DNA of 64,000 nt, taken from NCBI RefSeq assembly GCF_002243515.1, contig NZ_CP022657.1:278001-342000 (forward strand), in the 5' to 3' direction. The notes beneath the pieces were generated by a model. The model had not been told where the DNA came from and ran no database searches. It was given only the letters and a program-made list of their open reading frames with translations. Shown one piece after another: positions 50,162-59,875 of the stretch. Position numbers and translations under genes: made by a program. Numbering within the stretch: position 1 is the first letter of the stretch; each line of letters starts with the position of its first letter. This stretch comes from Tumebacillus algifaecis (GTDB lineage Bacteria; Bacillota; Bacilli; Tumebacillales; Tumebacillaceae).

Positions 50162-50214
50162 CTGTGACATCGGATCGGGACGTGGAAGGGGTCGGCAAGG
50201 CGTATGCTTTTCGA

Positions 50215-50243
50215 GAAAGGGCGCTCCTATGGAGTGCCCTTTC
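50215..50243 (+). terminator. Hairpin after spoIIE
   Basis: GAAAGGGCGCTCC pairs with GGAGTGCCCTTTC (one mismatch-like G-T) around TAT. No T-run follows; the heptanucleotide repeat starts at the next base. Confidence 0.65.
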
Positions 50244-50313
50244 GTGCTATGTGCTATGTGCTATGTGCTATGTGCTATGTGCTATGTGCTATGTGCTATG
50301 TGCTATGTGCTAT
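50244..50313 (+). repeat. Heptanucleotide tandem repeat, ten copies of GTGCTAT
   Basis: The 7-bp unit repeats ten times without a mismatch, directly after the spoIIE hairpin and about 220 bp before yabS. A frame through it encodes a Cys/Tyr/Val/Leu/Ala/Met pattern but has no RBS, so it is treated as non-coding. Confidence 0.9.
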
Positions 50314-50537
50314 GTGATGGTGGGTGGGCGTGCAGTCGAGCACCTGTGGATTAGGCGATCGGTACGGGGAAGTGGAAGTTGACAGCGGCGTCTCCAGAGC
50401 GCCGACTGATCGGGGGTGGCAATGGATCGACACACATTTTCTGAAGATAACGATAGTATCTTGTACGGTGATGATTAGACCGCTTCGGGAACGGCAAAGA
50501 TGGTACGTAACATGTTCTTTGGAGAGGTGGAACTCAT
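50314..50537 (+). other. Intergenic region before yabS
   Basis: No gene is seen. A short GGCG/CGCC hairpin lies near 50386-50402. No clear sigma-A or sigma-G/F promoter was recognised by eye. Confidence 0.4.
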
Positions 50538-51284
50538 ATGTGGCAAAAGATGAAGATGAAGCAGATTTTGTTGATTACCGACGGGTGTTCGAACAAAGGA
50601 AGCGACCCGGTGCAGGCAGCCCGCATGGCGCATGGCCAGGGAATTGCGGTCAATGTGATCGGCATCGTCGATGGCGGTGATCTGGGCTCAGCTGGGCGGA
50701 TCGAAGCTGCGGAGATCGCCGAAGCGGGCGGTGGGCTGTCGCGAATTGTGGAAGCGAAGCAATTGGCGATGACGATGCATATGATGACAAAGCACACGGT
50801 GCAGATGACGATTCAGCAGGTGGTCAACAAAGAGCTGAAGCAACTCCTTGGCACCGACGCAGAAGGTCTGCCGCCAGAAAAGCGCACCGAGGTGGCGGAG
50901 ATGGTTGATCGCATGGGCGATGAAGCGTTGTTGCAACTGGTTCTGCTAATCGACACGTCCGCTTCGATGCACGACAAACTGCCCACGGTGCGCGAGGCGA
51001 TTCGCGACCTGCAGATCGGTCTCGACGTGAGGAAAGGCGCGCATCAGGTGGCGATCCTCTCGTTCCCCGGCTCCTCGAAAGAAGATGTGTGCGTGCTGGC
51101 CGACTTCAGCGCCGCACCCAATCTGAACAAGCTTTCCAACGACCTGCGCGCCCAAGGTGGCACGCCGACCGGACCTGCGATCGAGCGCGCTTTGCAACTG
51201 TTCGCTGGGAACGCCAAGCCCGATCTGACTCCCTACCGTGAAGAGGACGACCGCGATGGCGACATGGCAGCCTACGTCATCTAA
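50538..51284 (+). CDS. yabS: YabS-like VWA-domain protein
   Basis: The 248-residue protein has two von Willebrand A-like parts. The first, LLITDGCSNKGSDPVQAARM, is near the start. The second carries the MIDAS motif D-T-S-A-S (LVLLIDTSASMHDKLPTVRE, about residues 134-153) and GGTPTGPAIERAL. This resembles B. subtilis YabS, a sporulation-expressed protein of unknown function that precedes the kinase YabT. AGAGGTGG lies 7 nt before the ATG. Its 3' end overlaps yabT, so translation is probably coupled. Confidence 0.82.
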   Translation: MWQKMKMKQILLITDGCSNKGSDPVQAARMAHGQGIAVNVIGIVDGGDLGSAGRIEAAEIAEAGGGLSRIVEAKQLAMTMHMMTKHTVQMTIQQVVNKELKQLLGTDAEGLPPEKRTEVAEMVDRMGDEALLQLVLLIDTSASMHDKLPTVREAIRDLQIGLDVRKGAHQVAILSFPGSSKEDVCVLADFSAAPNLNKLSNDLRAQGGTPTGPAIERALQLFAGNAKPDLTPYREEDDRDGDMAAYVI

Positions 51285-52194
51285 GCCGCTGTTTTGCAGT
51301 GGAGAAGTGGTAAGAGGCGTCTGGAACAAGCGGAGCTACCTCGTCGAAGGGTTGCTCGGTCGCGGGGCCAACGGCGAAGTGTACCGCGTGCGCAAAACGA
51401 ACGGAGAACGGCTGGCGCTAAAAGTGTCGCCTCAGTCGAGTGACATCGCGCTGGAACATAAAATATTGCAACAGCTGCAAGGGGCGGCCCGGGGCATCGA
51501 CCTCGGGCCGCTCGTCTTTGACTTGGATGATGTGAGCACGCCGCGGGGCAAGGCGTTCTTTTACGTGATGGAACAGGTGCATGGCACGGCGTTACCCCCA
51601 TTTTTGAAAAAAAGGGGTCGGCACTGGACGAGCGTCCTGATGCTCCAACTGTGTACCTATCTGGAGCAGATGCATCAGCTCGGCTTCTGTTTTGGCGACT
51701 TGAAGGTGGAGAACTGTCTGGTCGATGAGCAGCGCGGACGTCTGCGCTTGGTCGATTTTGGTGGGGTGACGCCGTTTGGGCGCGGGGTGAAGGAGTACAC
51801 CGAATGGTACGACCGGGCCTGGTGGGGGCAGGGCAGCCGCCGCGCGGAGGAGTCTTACGATGTGTTCGCGCTGTCGATGATGGTCGTGGCCCTGCTCGCT
51901 CCCGACCTGCGCCACAAGTTGGCCGCACTGACAGTGCCCAATTTCTCATTGTTGATGCAGAGCGTGGCGGCCGACCCACGTTTTGGCCCGTGGCGCAAGG
52001 CGCTGCAGTCTGTGTGGAGCGGGCGGACGAAGACGGTGGCGCGCTTTCGGGAACTGCTGTTGCCGATGGTCAATGCGAGCGTACAGCATGAAAAACGGGA
52101 GAAGAGGGACAATCCGTCCCACGATTGGAGCGATGTGCTGTTGTTCGGCTCGGCTGCCGTGCTCATCGGCGTCGTTTGCCTGATCTTTTTGTAG
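51256..52194 (+). CDS. yabT: YabT-like Hanks-type serine/threonine kinase
   Basis: The 312-residue membrane kinase has a Gly loop LLGRGANGEVYRVRKTNGE, catalytic Lys in LALKVS, a catalytic loop FGDLKVENCLVDE (HRD replaced by G-D) and a metal-binding LVDFGG. A single C-terminal helix (VLLFGSAAVLIGVVCLIFL) anchors it. B. subtilis YabT is a DNA-activated kinase of the forespore that phosphorylates RecA and has the same tail anchor. Start is ATG 51256, inside yabS; a GTG at 51238 is possible. The missing His of HRD is also seen in divergent Hanks kinases. Confidence 0.85.
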   Translation: MATWQPTSSKPLFCSGEVVRGVWNKRSYLVEGLLGRGANGEVYRVRKTNGERLALKVSPQSSDIALEHKILQQLQGAARGIDLGPLVFDLDDVSTPRGKAFFYVMEQVHGTALPPFLKKRGRHWTSVLMLQLCTYLEQMHQLGFCFGDLKVENCLVDEQRGRLRLVDFGGVTPFGRGVKEYTEWYDRAWWGQGSRRAEESYDVFALSMMVVALLAPDLRHKLAALTVPNFSLLMQSVAADPRFGPWRKALQSVWSGRTKTVARFRELLLPMVNASVQHEKREKRDNPSHDWSDVLLFGSAAVLIGVVCLIFL

Positions 52195-52267
52195 TGGGAC
52201 GGAAGGAAACTACGACCCGAACGCGAACTCTGTGAAAACGATTTTTAAGGGAACAGGTGAACACGCG

Positions 52268-53040
52268 ATGAGCATAAGTTTAGAAACGGCGTTAGACCTG
52301 TGCCTGCGGGCCGGGAATATCATGTTGAGGTGTGGGGCTGAGACTTCGCGGGTCGAAGATACGATCAAGCGGCTCGGCAGTGCGTACGGAGTCGATCAGG
52401 TGCAGAGCTTCGTCACGCCGACCGGAATTTTTATCTCGGTCGAGATCGAAGGGGAGACCACGCGCACCGGCATCCTGCGCATCACCGGGTCGTCGAGTAT
52501 CAATCTGACCAAAGTCCACAAGGTCAACTCGATCTCGCGCCTGTATGCACAGGGCCAAGTCAGCATAGAAGAAGTGTTTGCCACCTTAGACGAAATCGAA
52601 CGGACACCGTTTACGTATCGCCTGCGCTATCAGCATCTGGCTTCGGCATTCGCTTCGGGTGCTTTTGCCGTCTTGTTCGGTGGGAGTTGGCCGGAATTTG
52701 TGGTCGGTGCTTTTTGTGGCTGGATCTCACATTTTGTGTTGGGCATGCTCGGAGAGCGGATGCCCAATTTTCTCTGCGTTTTCTTCGCCGCCTTCGCGGG
52801 CGTATCGCTCGCGGTGATCGGGATCGAGCTATCGGTCGCCACCAAATTTGAAGCGACGATCATCGGGTCGGTGATCCCGCTCGTCCCCGGTGTGGCGGTG
52901 ACCAACGCCGTGCGCGACCTGATGTCGGGGGAGTTGATCTCCGGCGTGGCGCGGGCGGCCGAAGCGTTTCTGATCGCGTTTGCGATCGCAGCTGCTGTCG
53001 CCGTCGTGCTGGCGATTCGCGTACACGGGGGGTGTTCTGA
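52268..53040 (+). pseudogene. ThrE/YjjP-type transporter N-half, last codons frameshifted in a G-run
   Basis: The protein is typical of the N-terminal half of threonine/serine exporters: a soluble start (ALDLCLRAGNIMLRCGAETS, RVEDTIKRLGSAYGV) and five membrane helices from about residue 120. The frame fails to stop after AIRVHGG and runs 430 bp through the next gene out of frame. One extra G in the run of six at about 53027-53032 would give GGVF and TGA at 53038-53040, overlapping the next ATG (TGATG) as expected. Only the final residues are affected, so the gene is likely functional and the base call suspect. ATG 52268 follows AACAGGTGA. Confidence 0.85.
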
Positions 53041-53507
53041 TGGAAATCGAACGGAGCGTGCTACAAGTGTTGCTCTTGGTGGGCGTCGCGTTCTCAGCGA
53101 CCGTCTGCTATGCGGTGCTCTATCAGATCCCCAAACAGGCGCTGCTCTTGGTCGGCTGCGTCGGGCTTGGCGCATGGCTCGTCCAATACATCTCGCTACA
53201 ACTCTGGACGTCGCCTGTCTTTGCCGCACTGTTAGGCGGGGTGTTCGTCGGGGGGGCCAGCGAAAAGCTGGCTCGCATGATGCGGATGCCCGTCACGGTG
53301 TTTGTCGTCGGCGGGATCGTACCGCTCGTCCCCGGCTCATCGGCGATGGCGACGATGCGGGAATTTGTGATGGGCAATTATCTGGAGGGGTTGTCGCGCG
53401 GGACGCTGACGATGTTGATCGCCTCGGCGATCTCGGCAGGTCTCGTGCTGGCCGGTTCGTTGTTGCGTCAAGATAGGAGGGGGAAGCGTGCTCGGAAAAG
53501 TCAGTGA
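53040..53507 (+). CDS. ThrE/YjjB-type transporter C-half
   Basis: The 155-residue protein has four or five membrane helices (VLLLVGVAFSATVCYAVLYQ, ALLGGVFVGGASEKLARMMR, VFVVGGIVPLVPGSSAMATM). The P-L-V-P-G-S motif is typical of the second half of the split threonine/serine or succinate exporters; it pairs with the gene before. CGGGGGGTG acts as RBS. The stop overlaps the tilS start. Substrate is not known in this lineage. Confidence 0.87.
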   Translation: MEIERSVLQVLLLVGVAFSATVCYAVLYQIPKQALLLVGCVGLGAWLVQYISLQLWTSPVFAALLGGVFVGGASEKLARMMRMPVTVFVVGGIVPLVPGSSAMATMREFVMGNYLEGLSRGTLTMLIASAISAGLVLAGSLLRQDRRGKRARKSQ

Positions 53508-54921
53508 TGCGGCCTTAGAACACGCGCTCTTGGCAAAAGGGGATCGGGTGCTCGTCGCCGTCTCGGGCGGTGTGGACTCCTGTGTGCTGCTCGACGTCCT
53601 GGTCAAGTTGCAAGCGCGGTGGGAGCTCGACCTCGCCGTCGTCCATGTCGATCACGGGCTGCGCGGGGAAGCGTCGGCAAGCGATGCCGATTTTGTTCGC
53701 AAGCGGGCCGCGCACTATGGGCTGCCCTGCTACGTAGGCGCGTTCGATGTCGGTGCGTATGCAAGTGCGCACAAACTCTCGATCCAGGCGGCAGCAAGGG
53801 AGGTGCGCTACGCCTATTTTAAAGAAATCGCGCAACAGACAGGGCGCACCAAGCTCGTCACCGCGCACCATGCGGACGATCAGGCCGAGACGGTGCTGAT
53901 GCGTATCCTGCGCGGCACTGCGACCCGTGGTTTGACAGGCATCCCGATCAAACGGACGGAGACGGGGTATGAAGTCGTGCGGCCGATGCTGGCGATTTGG
54001 CGCGAAGAGATCGAACAATACGCAAAAAAGCAGGAAATCACGTATCGAGAAGACGCATCGAATGCATCATTAAAATACGTTCGTAATAAGATACGATTAC
54101 AGCTTTTCCCCGAACTTCAGCGCGACTACAACTCAGGGGTAAAATCGGCGCTGCTCAATCTGTCCCGATTGGCAGGCGAAGATGAGCGCTATTTGGAGGA
54201 GTTGGCACAGCAGCGGTTTGCCGAAGCGGTGACGACGAGGGGAACGGCGCTTCTTGAAGTCAATTGTGAACATTTTGTTGTAAGTCCCCTTCCTTTACAA
54301 CGACGGGTAATTACACTAATATTATATTATCTGTGCGGACATACCATAGTGTGGGAGCAAGTACATATCGAAAACATCCGCTCCCTCTTGACGGGCGCTT
54401 CGCCCAGTGCCCGCTTGTCCCTGCCTGGCGGGGTGCAAGTGCGGCGTGAATACAACCGCGCATTTGTAAGCGTTACAGATTCCGGTGAGACGGACAAGAA
54501 GACCGCCCCGCCCGCACGAGTCGTGCTGGGTCAAGAGCTTTTGACAGGTGCGTTGCACTTACCCGTTGAACTGCACGGTTTTGACCATCGTTTGCAGGCC
54601 GAAGTGACACAAGGTGTGCCGCCTCGTCCGACCGACGCCTGGGAAGCCCAATTCGACGCTGATGAATTGTCCGGTTCTTGCATATACATACGTTCATGGG
54701 AAACGGGCGACCGTTTTCATCCCATCGGAATGCAAGGCACCAGGCTGATCAGCGATGTATTTGTTGATGCAAAGGTGCCAATACATAAGCGCATGACGTG
54801 GCCGCTACTTTGTATCGACAGCGAGATCGCATGGGTGGTAGGCATCCGTCGCGGAAGCCAGGCGAAAGTCACGAACAAGACGCGAAAGACGCTCGTCCTT
54901 CGGGCGCTGCGGCTCTCTTAA
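53488..54921 (+). CDS. tilS: tRNA(Ile)-lysidine synthase
   Basis: The 477-residue enzyme attaches lysine to C34 of the tRNA that reads AUA, using ATP. PP-loop SGGVDSCVLLDVL lies at about residues 26-38, with HVDHGLRGEASASDADFVRK and TAHHADDQAETVLMRILRGT as further signature. The C-terminal tRNA-binding domain has RSWETGDRFHPIGMQGTRLI and VGIRRGSQAKVTNKTRKTLV. GTG at 53488 follows GGAGGGGGA. The middle (54050-54350) is AT-richer than its surroundings. The gene is essential in most bacteria. Confidence 0.94.
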   Translation: MLGKVSDAALEHALLAKGDRVLVAVSGGVDSCVLLDVLVKLQARWELDLAVVHVDHGLRGEASASDADFVRKRAAHYGLPCYVGAFDVGAYASAHKLSIQAAAREVRYAYFKEIAQQTGRTKLVTAHHADDQAETVLMRILRGTATRGLTGIPIKRTETGYEVVRPMLAIWREEIEQYAKKQEITYREDASNASLKYVRNKIRLQLFPELQRDYNSGVKSALLNLSRLAGEDERYLEELAQQRFAEAVTTRGTALLEVNCEHFVVSPLPLQRRVITLILYYLCGHTIVWEQVHIENIRSLLTGASPSARLSLPGGVQVRREYNRAFVSVTDSGETDKKTAPPARVVLGQELLTGALHLPVELHGFDHRLQAEVTQGVPPRPTDAWEAQFDADELSGSCIYIRSWETGDRFHPIGMQGTRLISDVFVDAKVPIHKRMTWPLLCIDSEIAWVVGIRRGSQAKVTNKTRKTLVLRALRLS

Positions 54922-54945
54922 TTTTTCAGGGGGGTACACGAACCT

Positions 54946-55485
54946 ATGCATACAGATGTGCAAGAGATCCTCTTTACCGAAGAAGAAGTTTCCGCTAAAG
55001 TGCGTGAACTCGGTGAGCAGATCACCCGCGATTATCAGGGACAGAATCTGCTCGTCATCGGCATCTTAAAAGGCGCTGCGATGTTCATGGGCGACTTGGT
55101 CAAACGGATCGGCATGTTGGTGGAGATGGACTTTATGGCCGTTTCGAGCTATGGCAAGTCCTCCGAATCTTCAGGAGTTGTGCGGATCATCAAGGACCTC
55201 GACAAGAGCATCGAAGACCGTCACGTCTTAATCGTGGAAGACATCATCGACACGGGACTTACCCTGCATTATTTGAAAAACCTTTTGCAACAGCGCAACG
55301 CAGCTTCGGTAAAAGTTGTCTCTTTGCTCGACAAGCCGGAGCGTCGCAAAGTTGAGATTTCCCCGGACTATCTCGGATTCTCTGTACCCGACCACTTTAT
55401 CGTAGGGTACGGTCTTGATTTTGCGGAACGCTACCGCAACCTCCCTTATATTGGGGTGTTGAAACCGGAAGTTTATCAATCCTAA
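54946..55485 (+). CDS. hpt: Hypoxanthine phosphoribosyltransferase
   Basis: The 179-residue enzyme salvages hypoxanthine and guanine with PRPP. The PRPP loop is [18 protein letters not shown] near residues 92-109; the N-terminal [20 protein letters not shown] and the base-binding end [20 protein letters not shown] are family marks. Length matches bacterial Hpt. AGGGGGG lies 12 nt before the ATG. It lies between tilS and ftsH, the common order in Bacillales; in B. subtilis HprT and TilS together activate ftsH transcription. Confidence 0.95.
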   Translation: MHTDVQEILFTEEEVSAKVRELGEQITRDYQGQNLLVIGILKGAAMFMGDLVKRIGMLVEMDFMAVSSYGKSSESSGVVRIIKDLDKSIEDRHVLIVEDIIDTGLTLHYLKNLLQQRNAASVKVVSLLDKPERRKVEISPDYLGFSVPDHFIVGYGLDFAERYRNLPYIGVLKPEVYQS

Positions 55486-55534
55486 ACGCGATTCGGGCGA
55501 AAGAGGTACCTGAGGTGCCGAGAGGAGGTAAGGA

Positions 55535-57478
55535 ATGAACAGATTTTTCCGCAATGCCGGTTTTTATTTGCTGATCTTCCTGATCACCGTGGGGATTGTA
55601 AACTTCATCACAGGTGAGAAGCAGGAAAAGCTGGAAATTACGTATGACAAGTTCATTCAAAAAGTGGAACAAGGCAACATCAAGGAGCTGACTGTCACCA
55701 GTGAAGGGCTTACCTTGAGACTCACCGGCAAGATGGCTGGCGAGCAGGGGGCGACTGAAGAGTTTATCACCCGTGCCTTGTTTAGCGAAGAGTTCTCGCA
55801 GCAGTTGAACCAAGAATTGAAGACGGCCAACGTCAAGATCAACGAACCGCAAAAAGAGTCGATCTGGTTTACCTTCCTCACGTCGATCGTACCTTTCATC
55901 GTGATCTTCATCCTGTTCTTCTTCCTGATGAACCAAGCGCAAGGCGGCGGTTCGAAAGTGATGAACTTTGGCAAGAGCCGTGCCAAACTCTACAACGAAG
56001 AGAAGAAGAAAGTCACCTTCGACGATGTCGCAGGTGCGGACGAAGAGAAAAACGAGCTGGTCGAAGTGGTCGATTTCTTGAAAGACCCGCGCAAGTTTGC
56101 AGCGCTCGGCGCACGCATTCCAAAAGGCGTGCTGCTCAACGGGCCGCCCGGCACCGGTAAAACGTTGCTGGCGCGCGCAGTAGCAGGCGAAGCGGGCGTT
56201 CCGTTCTTCTCGATCTCCGGTTCCGACTTCGTGGAAATGTTTGTCGGTGTCGGTGCATCGCGTGTGCGCGACCTGTTTGAAACGGCGAAGAAAAACGCGC
56301 CGTGTATCATCTTTATCGACGAGATCGACGCAGTCGGTCGTCACCGCGGCGCAGGGCTTGGCGGCGGTCACGATGAACGCGAGCAGACGCTCAACCAATT
56401 GCTTGTCGAAATGGACGGCTTCGGCGCGAACGAAGGCATCATCATCATCGCGGCGACCAACCGCCCGGACATTCTCGACCCGGCACTGTTGCGTCCGGGA
56501 CGTTTCGACCGTCAGATCACCGTCAACCGTCCGGACGTCAAAGGCCGTGAAGCGATCCTGAATGTCCATGCGCGCAACAAGCCGATCTCGGACGGCATTC
56601 CGCTTGGCGCCATCGCCAAGCGCACGCCGGGATTCACCGGTGCGGATCTCGAAAACGTGCTCAACGAAGCGGCGCTGCTCGCAGCCCGCAAGAATAAAAA
56701 GCTGATCGAAACGGAGGAAGTGGAAGAAGCGATCGACCGCGTCATCGCAGGCCCTGAGAAAAAGAGCCGCGTGATGTCCGAACACGAACGCAAGCTGGTC
56801 GCCTTCCACGAGGCAGGTCACGCTGTTGTCGGATACCACCTCGAACATGCGGATGAGGTGCACAAGGTGACAATCGTGCCCCGCGGCATGGCGGGCGGTT
56901 ACACGGTGATGATCCCGCGAGAAGACCGTTTCTTCATGACTCGCTCCGAAATGTACGATAAGATTTCTGGACTGCTCGGCGGCCGCGTTGCCGAAGAGAT
57001 CGTCCTCGATGAGATCTCGACTGGTGCGCACAACGACCTGGAGCGCGTCACCGATATCGCGCGTCGCATGATCACCGAGTACGGGATGAGCGACAAGCTT
57101 GGCAATCTGCAATACGGTCACCGTCAAGGCGGCAACGTATTCTTGGGCCGCGACATCTCGCACGACCAGAACTACTCCGATACGGTGGCGCTTGAGATCG
57201 ACCAAGAGATGCGCAGCATCGTCGATCAATGCTACAACCGCACCAAAGAGGTGTTGACCACGCACCGTGATCAACTCGATCTGCTGGCCACCGTCCTGCT
57301 CGAAAAGGAAACGATCGACAAAGAAACGATCGACGCCCTGATGGAGACGGGCAAGTTGCCAGACGGTTCCGTTCCTGGCATCAAGGTCAACATCGCCTCC
57401 TCTGGACCTGATTTAGAAAAGGCGGAAGTGGAAGCGCCGGAGTCTGAACAGCAGGATGATGAGAATAAAGAGCAGTAA
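55535..57478 (+). CDS. ftsH: ATP-dependent zinc metalloprotease FtsH
   Basis: The 647-residue membrane AAA+ protease degrades unassembled membrane and short-lived proteins. Two membrane helices (about 5-25 and 110-132) frame an extracytoplasmic domain. The AAA module has [20 protein letters not shown] near 203, Walker [12 protein letters not shown], and the SRH around [11 protein letters not shown]. The zinc motif is HEAGH near 425-429 with the third ligand expected near 500. GAGAGGAGG precedes the ATG. It controls entry into sporulation in B. subtilis. Confidence 0.97.
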   Translation: MNRFFRNAGFYLLIFLITVGIVNFITGEKQEKLEITYDKFIQKVEQGNIKELTVTSEGLTLRLTGKMAGEQGATEEFITRALFSEEFSQQLNQELKTANVKINEPQKESIWFTFLTSIVPFIVIFILFFFLMNQAQGGGSKVMNFGKSRAKLYNEEKKKVTFDDVAGADEEKNELVEVVDFLKDPRKFAALGARIPKGVLLNGPPGTGKTLLARAVAGEAGVPFFSISGSDFVEMFVGVGASRVRDLFETAKKNAPCIIFIDEIDAVGRHRGAGLGGGHDEREQTLNQLLVEMDGFGANEGIIIIAATNRPDILDPALLRPGRFDRQITVNRPDVKGREAILNVHARNKPISDGIPLGAIAKRTPGFTGADLENVLNEAALLAARKNKKLIETEEVEEAIDRVIAGPEKKSRVMSEHERKLVAFHEAGHAVVGYHLEHADEVHKVTIVPRGMAGGYTVMIPREDRFFMTRSEMYDKISGLLGGRVAEEIVLDEISTGAHNDLERVTDIARRMITEYGMSDKLGNLQYGHRQGGNVFLGRDISHDQNYSDTVALEIDQEMRSIVDQCYNRTKEVLTTHRDQLDLLATVLLEKETIDKETIDALMETGKLPDGSVPGIKVNIASSGPDLEKAEVEAPESEQQDDENKEQ

Positions 57479-57493
57479 AACTGGAGACTTTAG

Positions 57494-57530
57494 AAAAAAC
57501 ACCTGTCGCTCCTTCGACAGGTGTTTTTTT
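57494..57530 (+). terminator. Terminator of ftsH
   Basis: AAAACACCTGTCG pairs with CGACAGGTGTTTT and a long T-run follows to 57530. Confidence 0.9.
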
Positions 57531-57535
57531 GGAAG

Positions 57536-57953
57536 ATGAGCACGGCCACTTATGAATTGCATCGCTGCATAACATCACGACAGGCACTCGACTCGCGCCA
57601 AGAGGCACTGCATTTTGTTTACAGCACGTTGCAAAGCGTCATGGAAGCGGAGCAACACCCGCGCCTCTTTTATCAAGACCTGAACGGACGCAACATCCGC
57701 CAGCTTTTTGATACGGTGCTTCAGGAGATGAAAAGCAAGCTTGGCTTACTGCTTTGCGCTTCCACAATGTATGCCAGCGATGGCTTTCTCTACCATCACT
57801 CGGTCAACGTCGCTTTGGTCGCGCTGGCGATTCGGCATCGAATACGGCTTGCCAGAACAGCAGTTGCTCGACCTTGGGGTCGGCACTCTGCTTCATGATA
57901 TCGGGAAATTATGCCTGCCCAAGCAACTGCTCAACTTTGATCACCGGATGTGA
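57536..57953 (+). pseudogene. HD-GYP/HD-domain phosphohydrolase remnant, frameshifted and truncated
   Basis: Frame one from ATG 57536 (GGAAG upstream) gives MSTATYELHRCITSRQALDS to GFLYHHSVNVALVALAI. A one-base insertion near 57830-57835 then moves the family sequence to another frame: GIEYGLPEQQLLDLGVGTLL followed by HDIGKLCLPKQLLNFDHRM and a stop at 57953. The H...HD motif (HHSVN, HDIGK) is of HD-GYP cyclic-di-GMP phosphodiesterases, which go on for about 120 more residues with the GYP part. So the gene has both a frameshift and an early end. Confidence 0.75.
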
Positions 57954-57974
57954 AAATAAAGGAGCGTCGATTCT

Positions 57975-59675
57975 ATGTCAACCGAACAACGAATGAAATC
58001 GGATATCGAGATTGCCCAAGCTTCCAAGTTAAAGCCGATCCACGAGATCGCAGCACAAGTGGGTCTGTCCGCCGAAGACATCGAACAATACGGTAAATAC
58101 AAAGCGAAGATCTCCCTCGACGTCTACCGCCGTCTCGAGCACAAACCGGATGGCAAACTGATCCTCGTCACCGCGATCTCGCCAACTCCTGCTGGCGAAG
58201 GTAAATCGACGACGACCGTCGGGCTTGGCCAAGCGCTCGGTCAACTGCTCGAAAACACCGACCAAAACGCGATGATCTGCCTGCGCGAGCCCTCTCTCGG
58301 GCCGTCATTTGGCATGAAGGGCGGTGCGGCGGGCGGCGGTTATTCGCAGATCGTCCCGATGGAGGACATCAACCTGCATTTCACCGGAGATTTTCACGCG
58401 ATCACCTCGGCGCACAATCTGCTGGCCGCTTTGATCGACAACCACATCCACCAAGGGAACGCGCTGCGCTTTGATGTGCGCCGCATCGCGTGGAATCGCG
58501 TGCTCGACATGAACGACCGCGCCCTCCGCCAGATCGTTGTCGGTCTGGGTGGCCCTGCCAATGGCGTGCCGCGGGAGAGCGGGTTCGATATCACCGTCGC
58601 CTCCGAAGTCATGGCCGTTCTGTGCTTGGCGCAGGATGAACAAGACCTCAAAGAGCGCCTCAAAAAAATGATCATCGGTTACAACGCGGACAAAGCGCCG
58701 ATCACCGTCGCCGACCTCGGTGCCGAAGGGGCGATGGCCGTCCTGCTCAAAGACGCGATCCAGCCGAACTTGGTGCAAACGCTCGAACACACGCCAGCCC
58801 TCGTACACGGCGGGCCGTTTGCCAACATCGCCCACGGCTGCAACTCGGTGATCGCGACCAAAATGGCGCTTAAGCTGGCCGACTATGTCGTCACCGAAGC
58901 GGGCTTTGGCGCAGATCTGGGAGCTGAAAAGTTCTTCCACATCAAATGCCGTCAAGCCGGGCTGTCCCCGGCAGCAACTGTGGTCGTCGCCACGATCCGC
59001 GCTTTGAAAATGCACGGTGGCATCGACAAATCGGCGCTGGCAACGCCCGATGCTGAGGCGGTGCGCGAAGGGCTCTCCAACCTGTCCAAACATATCGAAA
59101 ACGTCCAGATGTTCAACGTTCCGGTCGTGGTCGCGATCAACCAATTCCCGACCGATAGCCCAGAAGAGATCGCGGTCGTCACCGACTGGTGCAAAGAGAA
59201 TGGCATTCCGGTCGCACTCTCCGAAGTGTTCACCAAAGGTGGCGCGGGCGGCCTTGAATTGGCACAGCAGGTGCTCGACCTCGTCAACACGCGTCCGGGC
59301 AGTCTGATGTTCTTGTACAACCAAGAGGACACGATCCAAGTGAAAATCGAAACGATCGTCCGCGAAATCTACGGCGGCGATGGTGTGCAGTTCACTTCGA
59401 AAGCGCAGACCATGCTCAAGCGCATCGATGAGATGGGGCTCAGCCACCTCCCGGTCTGCATGGCGAAAACGCAGTATTCCTTCTCCGACAACCCCAATCT
59501 GCGCGGTCGTCCGGAAGGATTTACGATCACGATTCGCGAGTTGAAAATCTCGGCAGGCGCAGGCTTTATCGTCGCGATCACGGGCGACATCATGACCATG
59601 CCGGGCTTGCCCAAAGTTCCGGCCGCGATGAACATGGATCTGCTCGCAGAAGGCAAGATCACCGGCCTGTTCTAA
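57975..59675 (+). CDS. fhs: Formate-tetrahydrofolate ligase
   Basis: The 566-residue enzyme makes 10-formyl-tetrahydrofolate from formate, THF and ATP. The P-loop-like [20 protein letters not shown] is near residues 65-84, followed by [20 protein letters not shown], which is diagnostic. The C-terminal [20 protein letters not shown] is also conserved. Length is normal (about 556). AAAGGAG lies 11 nt before the ATG. It stands between the HD pseudogene and the nad genes, and no methylenetetrahydrofolate gene is adjacent. Confidence 0.96.
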   Translation: MSTEQRMKSDIEIAQASKLKPIHEIAAQVGLSAEDIEQYGKYKAKISLDVYRRLEHKPDGKLILVTAISPTPAGEGKSTTTVGLGQALGQLLENTDQNAMICLREPSLGPSFGMKGGAAGGGYSQIVPMEDINLHFTGDFHAITSAHNLLAALIDNHIHQGNALRFDVRRIAWNRVLDMNDRALRQIVVGLGGPANGVPRESGFDITVASEVMAVLCLAQDEQDLKERLKKMIIGYNADKAPITVADLGAEGAMAVLLKDAIQPNLVQTLEHTPALVHGGPFANIAHGCNSVIATKMALKLADYVVTEAGFGADLGAEKFFHIKCRQAGLSPAATVVVATIRALKMHGGIDKSALATPDAEAVREGLSNLSKHIENVQMFNVPVVVAINQFPTDSPEEIAVVTDWCKENGIPVALSEVFTKGGAGGLELAQQVLDLVNTRPGSLMFLYNQEDTIQVKIETIVREIYGGDGVQFTSKAQTMLKRIDEMGLSHLPVCMAKTQYSFSDNPNLRGRPEGFTITIRELKISAGAGFIVAITGDIMTMPGLPKVPAAMNMDLLAEGKITGLF

Positions 59676-59773
59676 CGTTTACCTGCCCGTCGGGGGATGA
59701 ACTCCACATCCTGCCAGACAACAAAAACGCCCCGGCGGGTATACTAAGTAAAGGTCGCACATTCTCACTTTTG

Positions 59774-59820
59774 TGACAAAATTATGTCAAATTGACACTT
59801 CACTCGATCAGCGTTAGAAT
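59774..59820 (+). promoter_or_regulatory. nadABC promoter with overlapping inverted repeats
   Basis: TTGACA (59792-59797) and TAGAAT (59815-59820) are exactly 17 bp apart. TGTCAAATTGACA (59785-59797) is a near-palindrome over the -35, and a third TGACA arm lies at 59774-59778. A niacin-responsive repressor (NiaR/YrxA) is the expected regulator; the site assignment is inference. Confidence 0.65.
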
Positions 59821-59875
59821 GACAGAAAATAGGCATAATCAGCCCATTTCCAAACAGAAGGGGGCACTGTCCGCG

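Noticed and set aside
50065-50382. 105-codon frame through the GTGCTAT repeat
   Set aside because: It starts inside spoIIE, has no RBS, and its repetitive Cys/Tyr/Met sequence is just the translated microsatellite.
53040-53476. C-terminal 145 residues of the long frame starting at 52232
   Set aside because: They are an out-of-frame reading of the YjjB gene (Arg-rich, no helices), explained by one missing G.
59676-59740. Terminator after fhs
   Set aside because: Only a long-range pairing with a loop of about 36 nt and no T-run was found.
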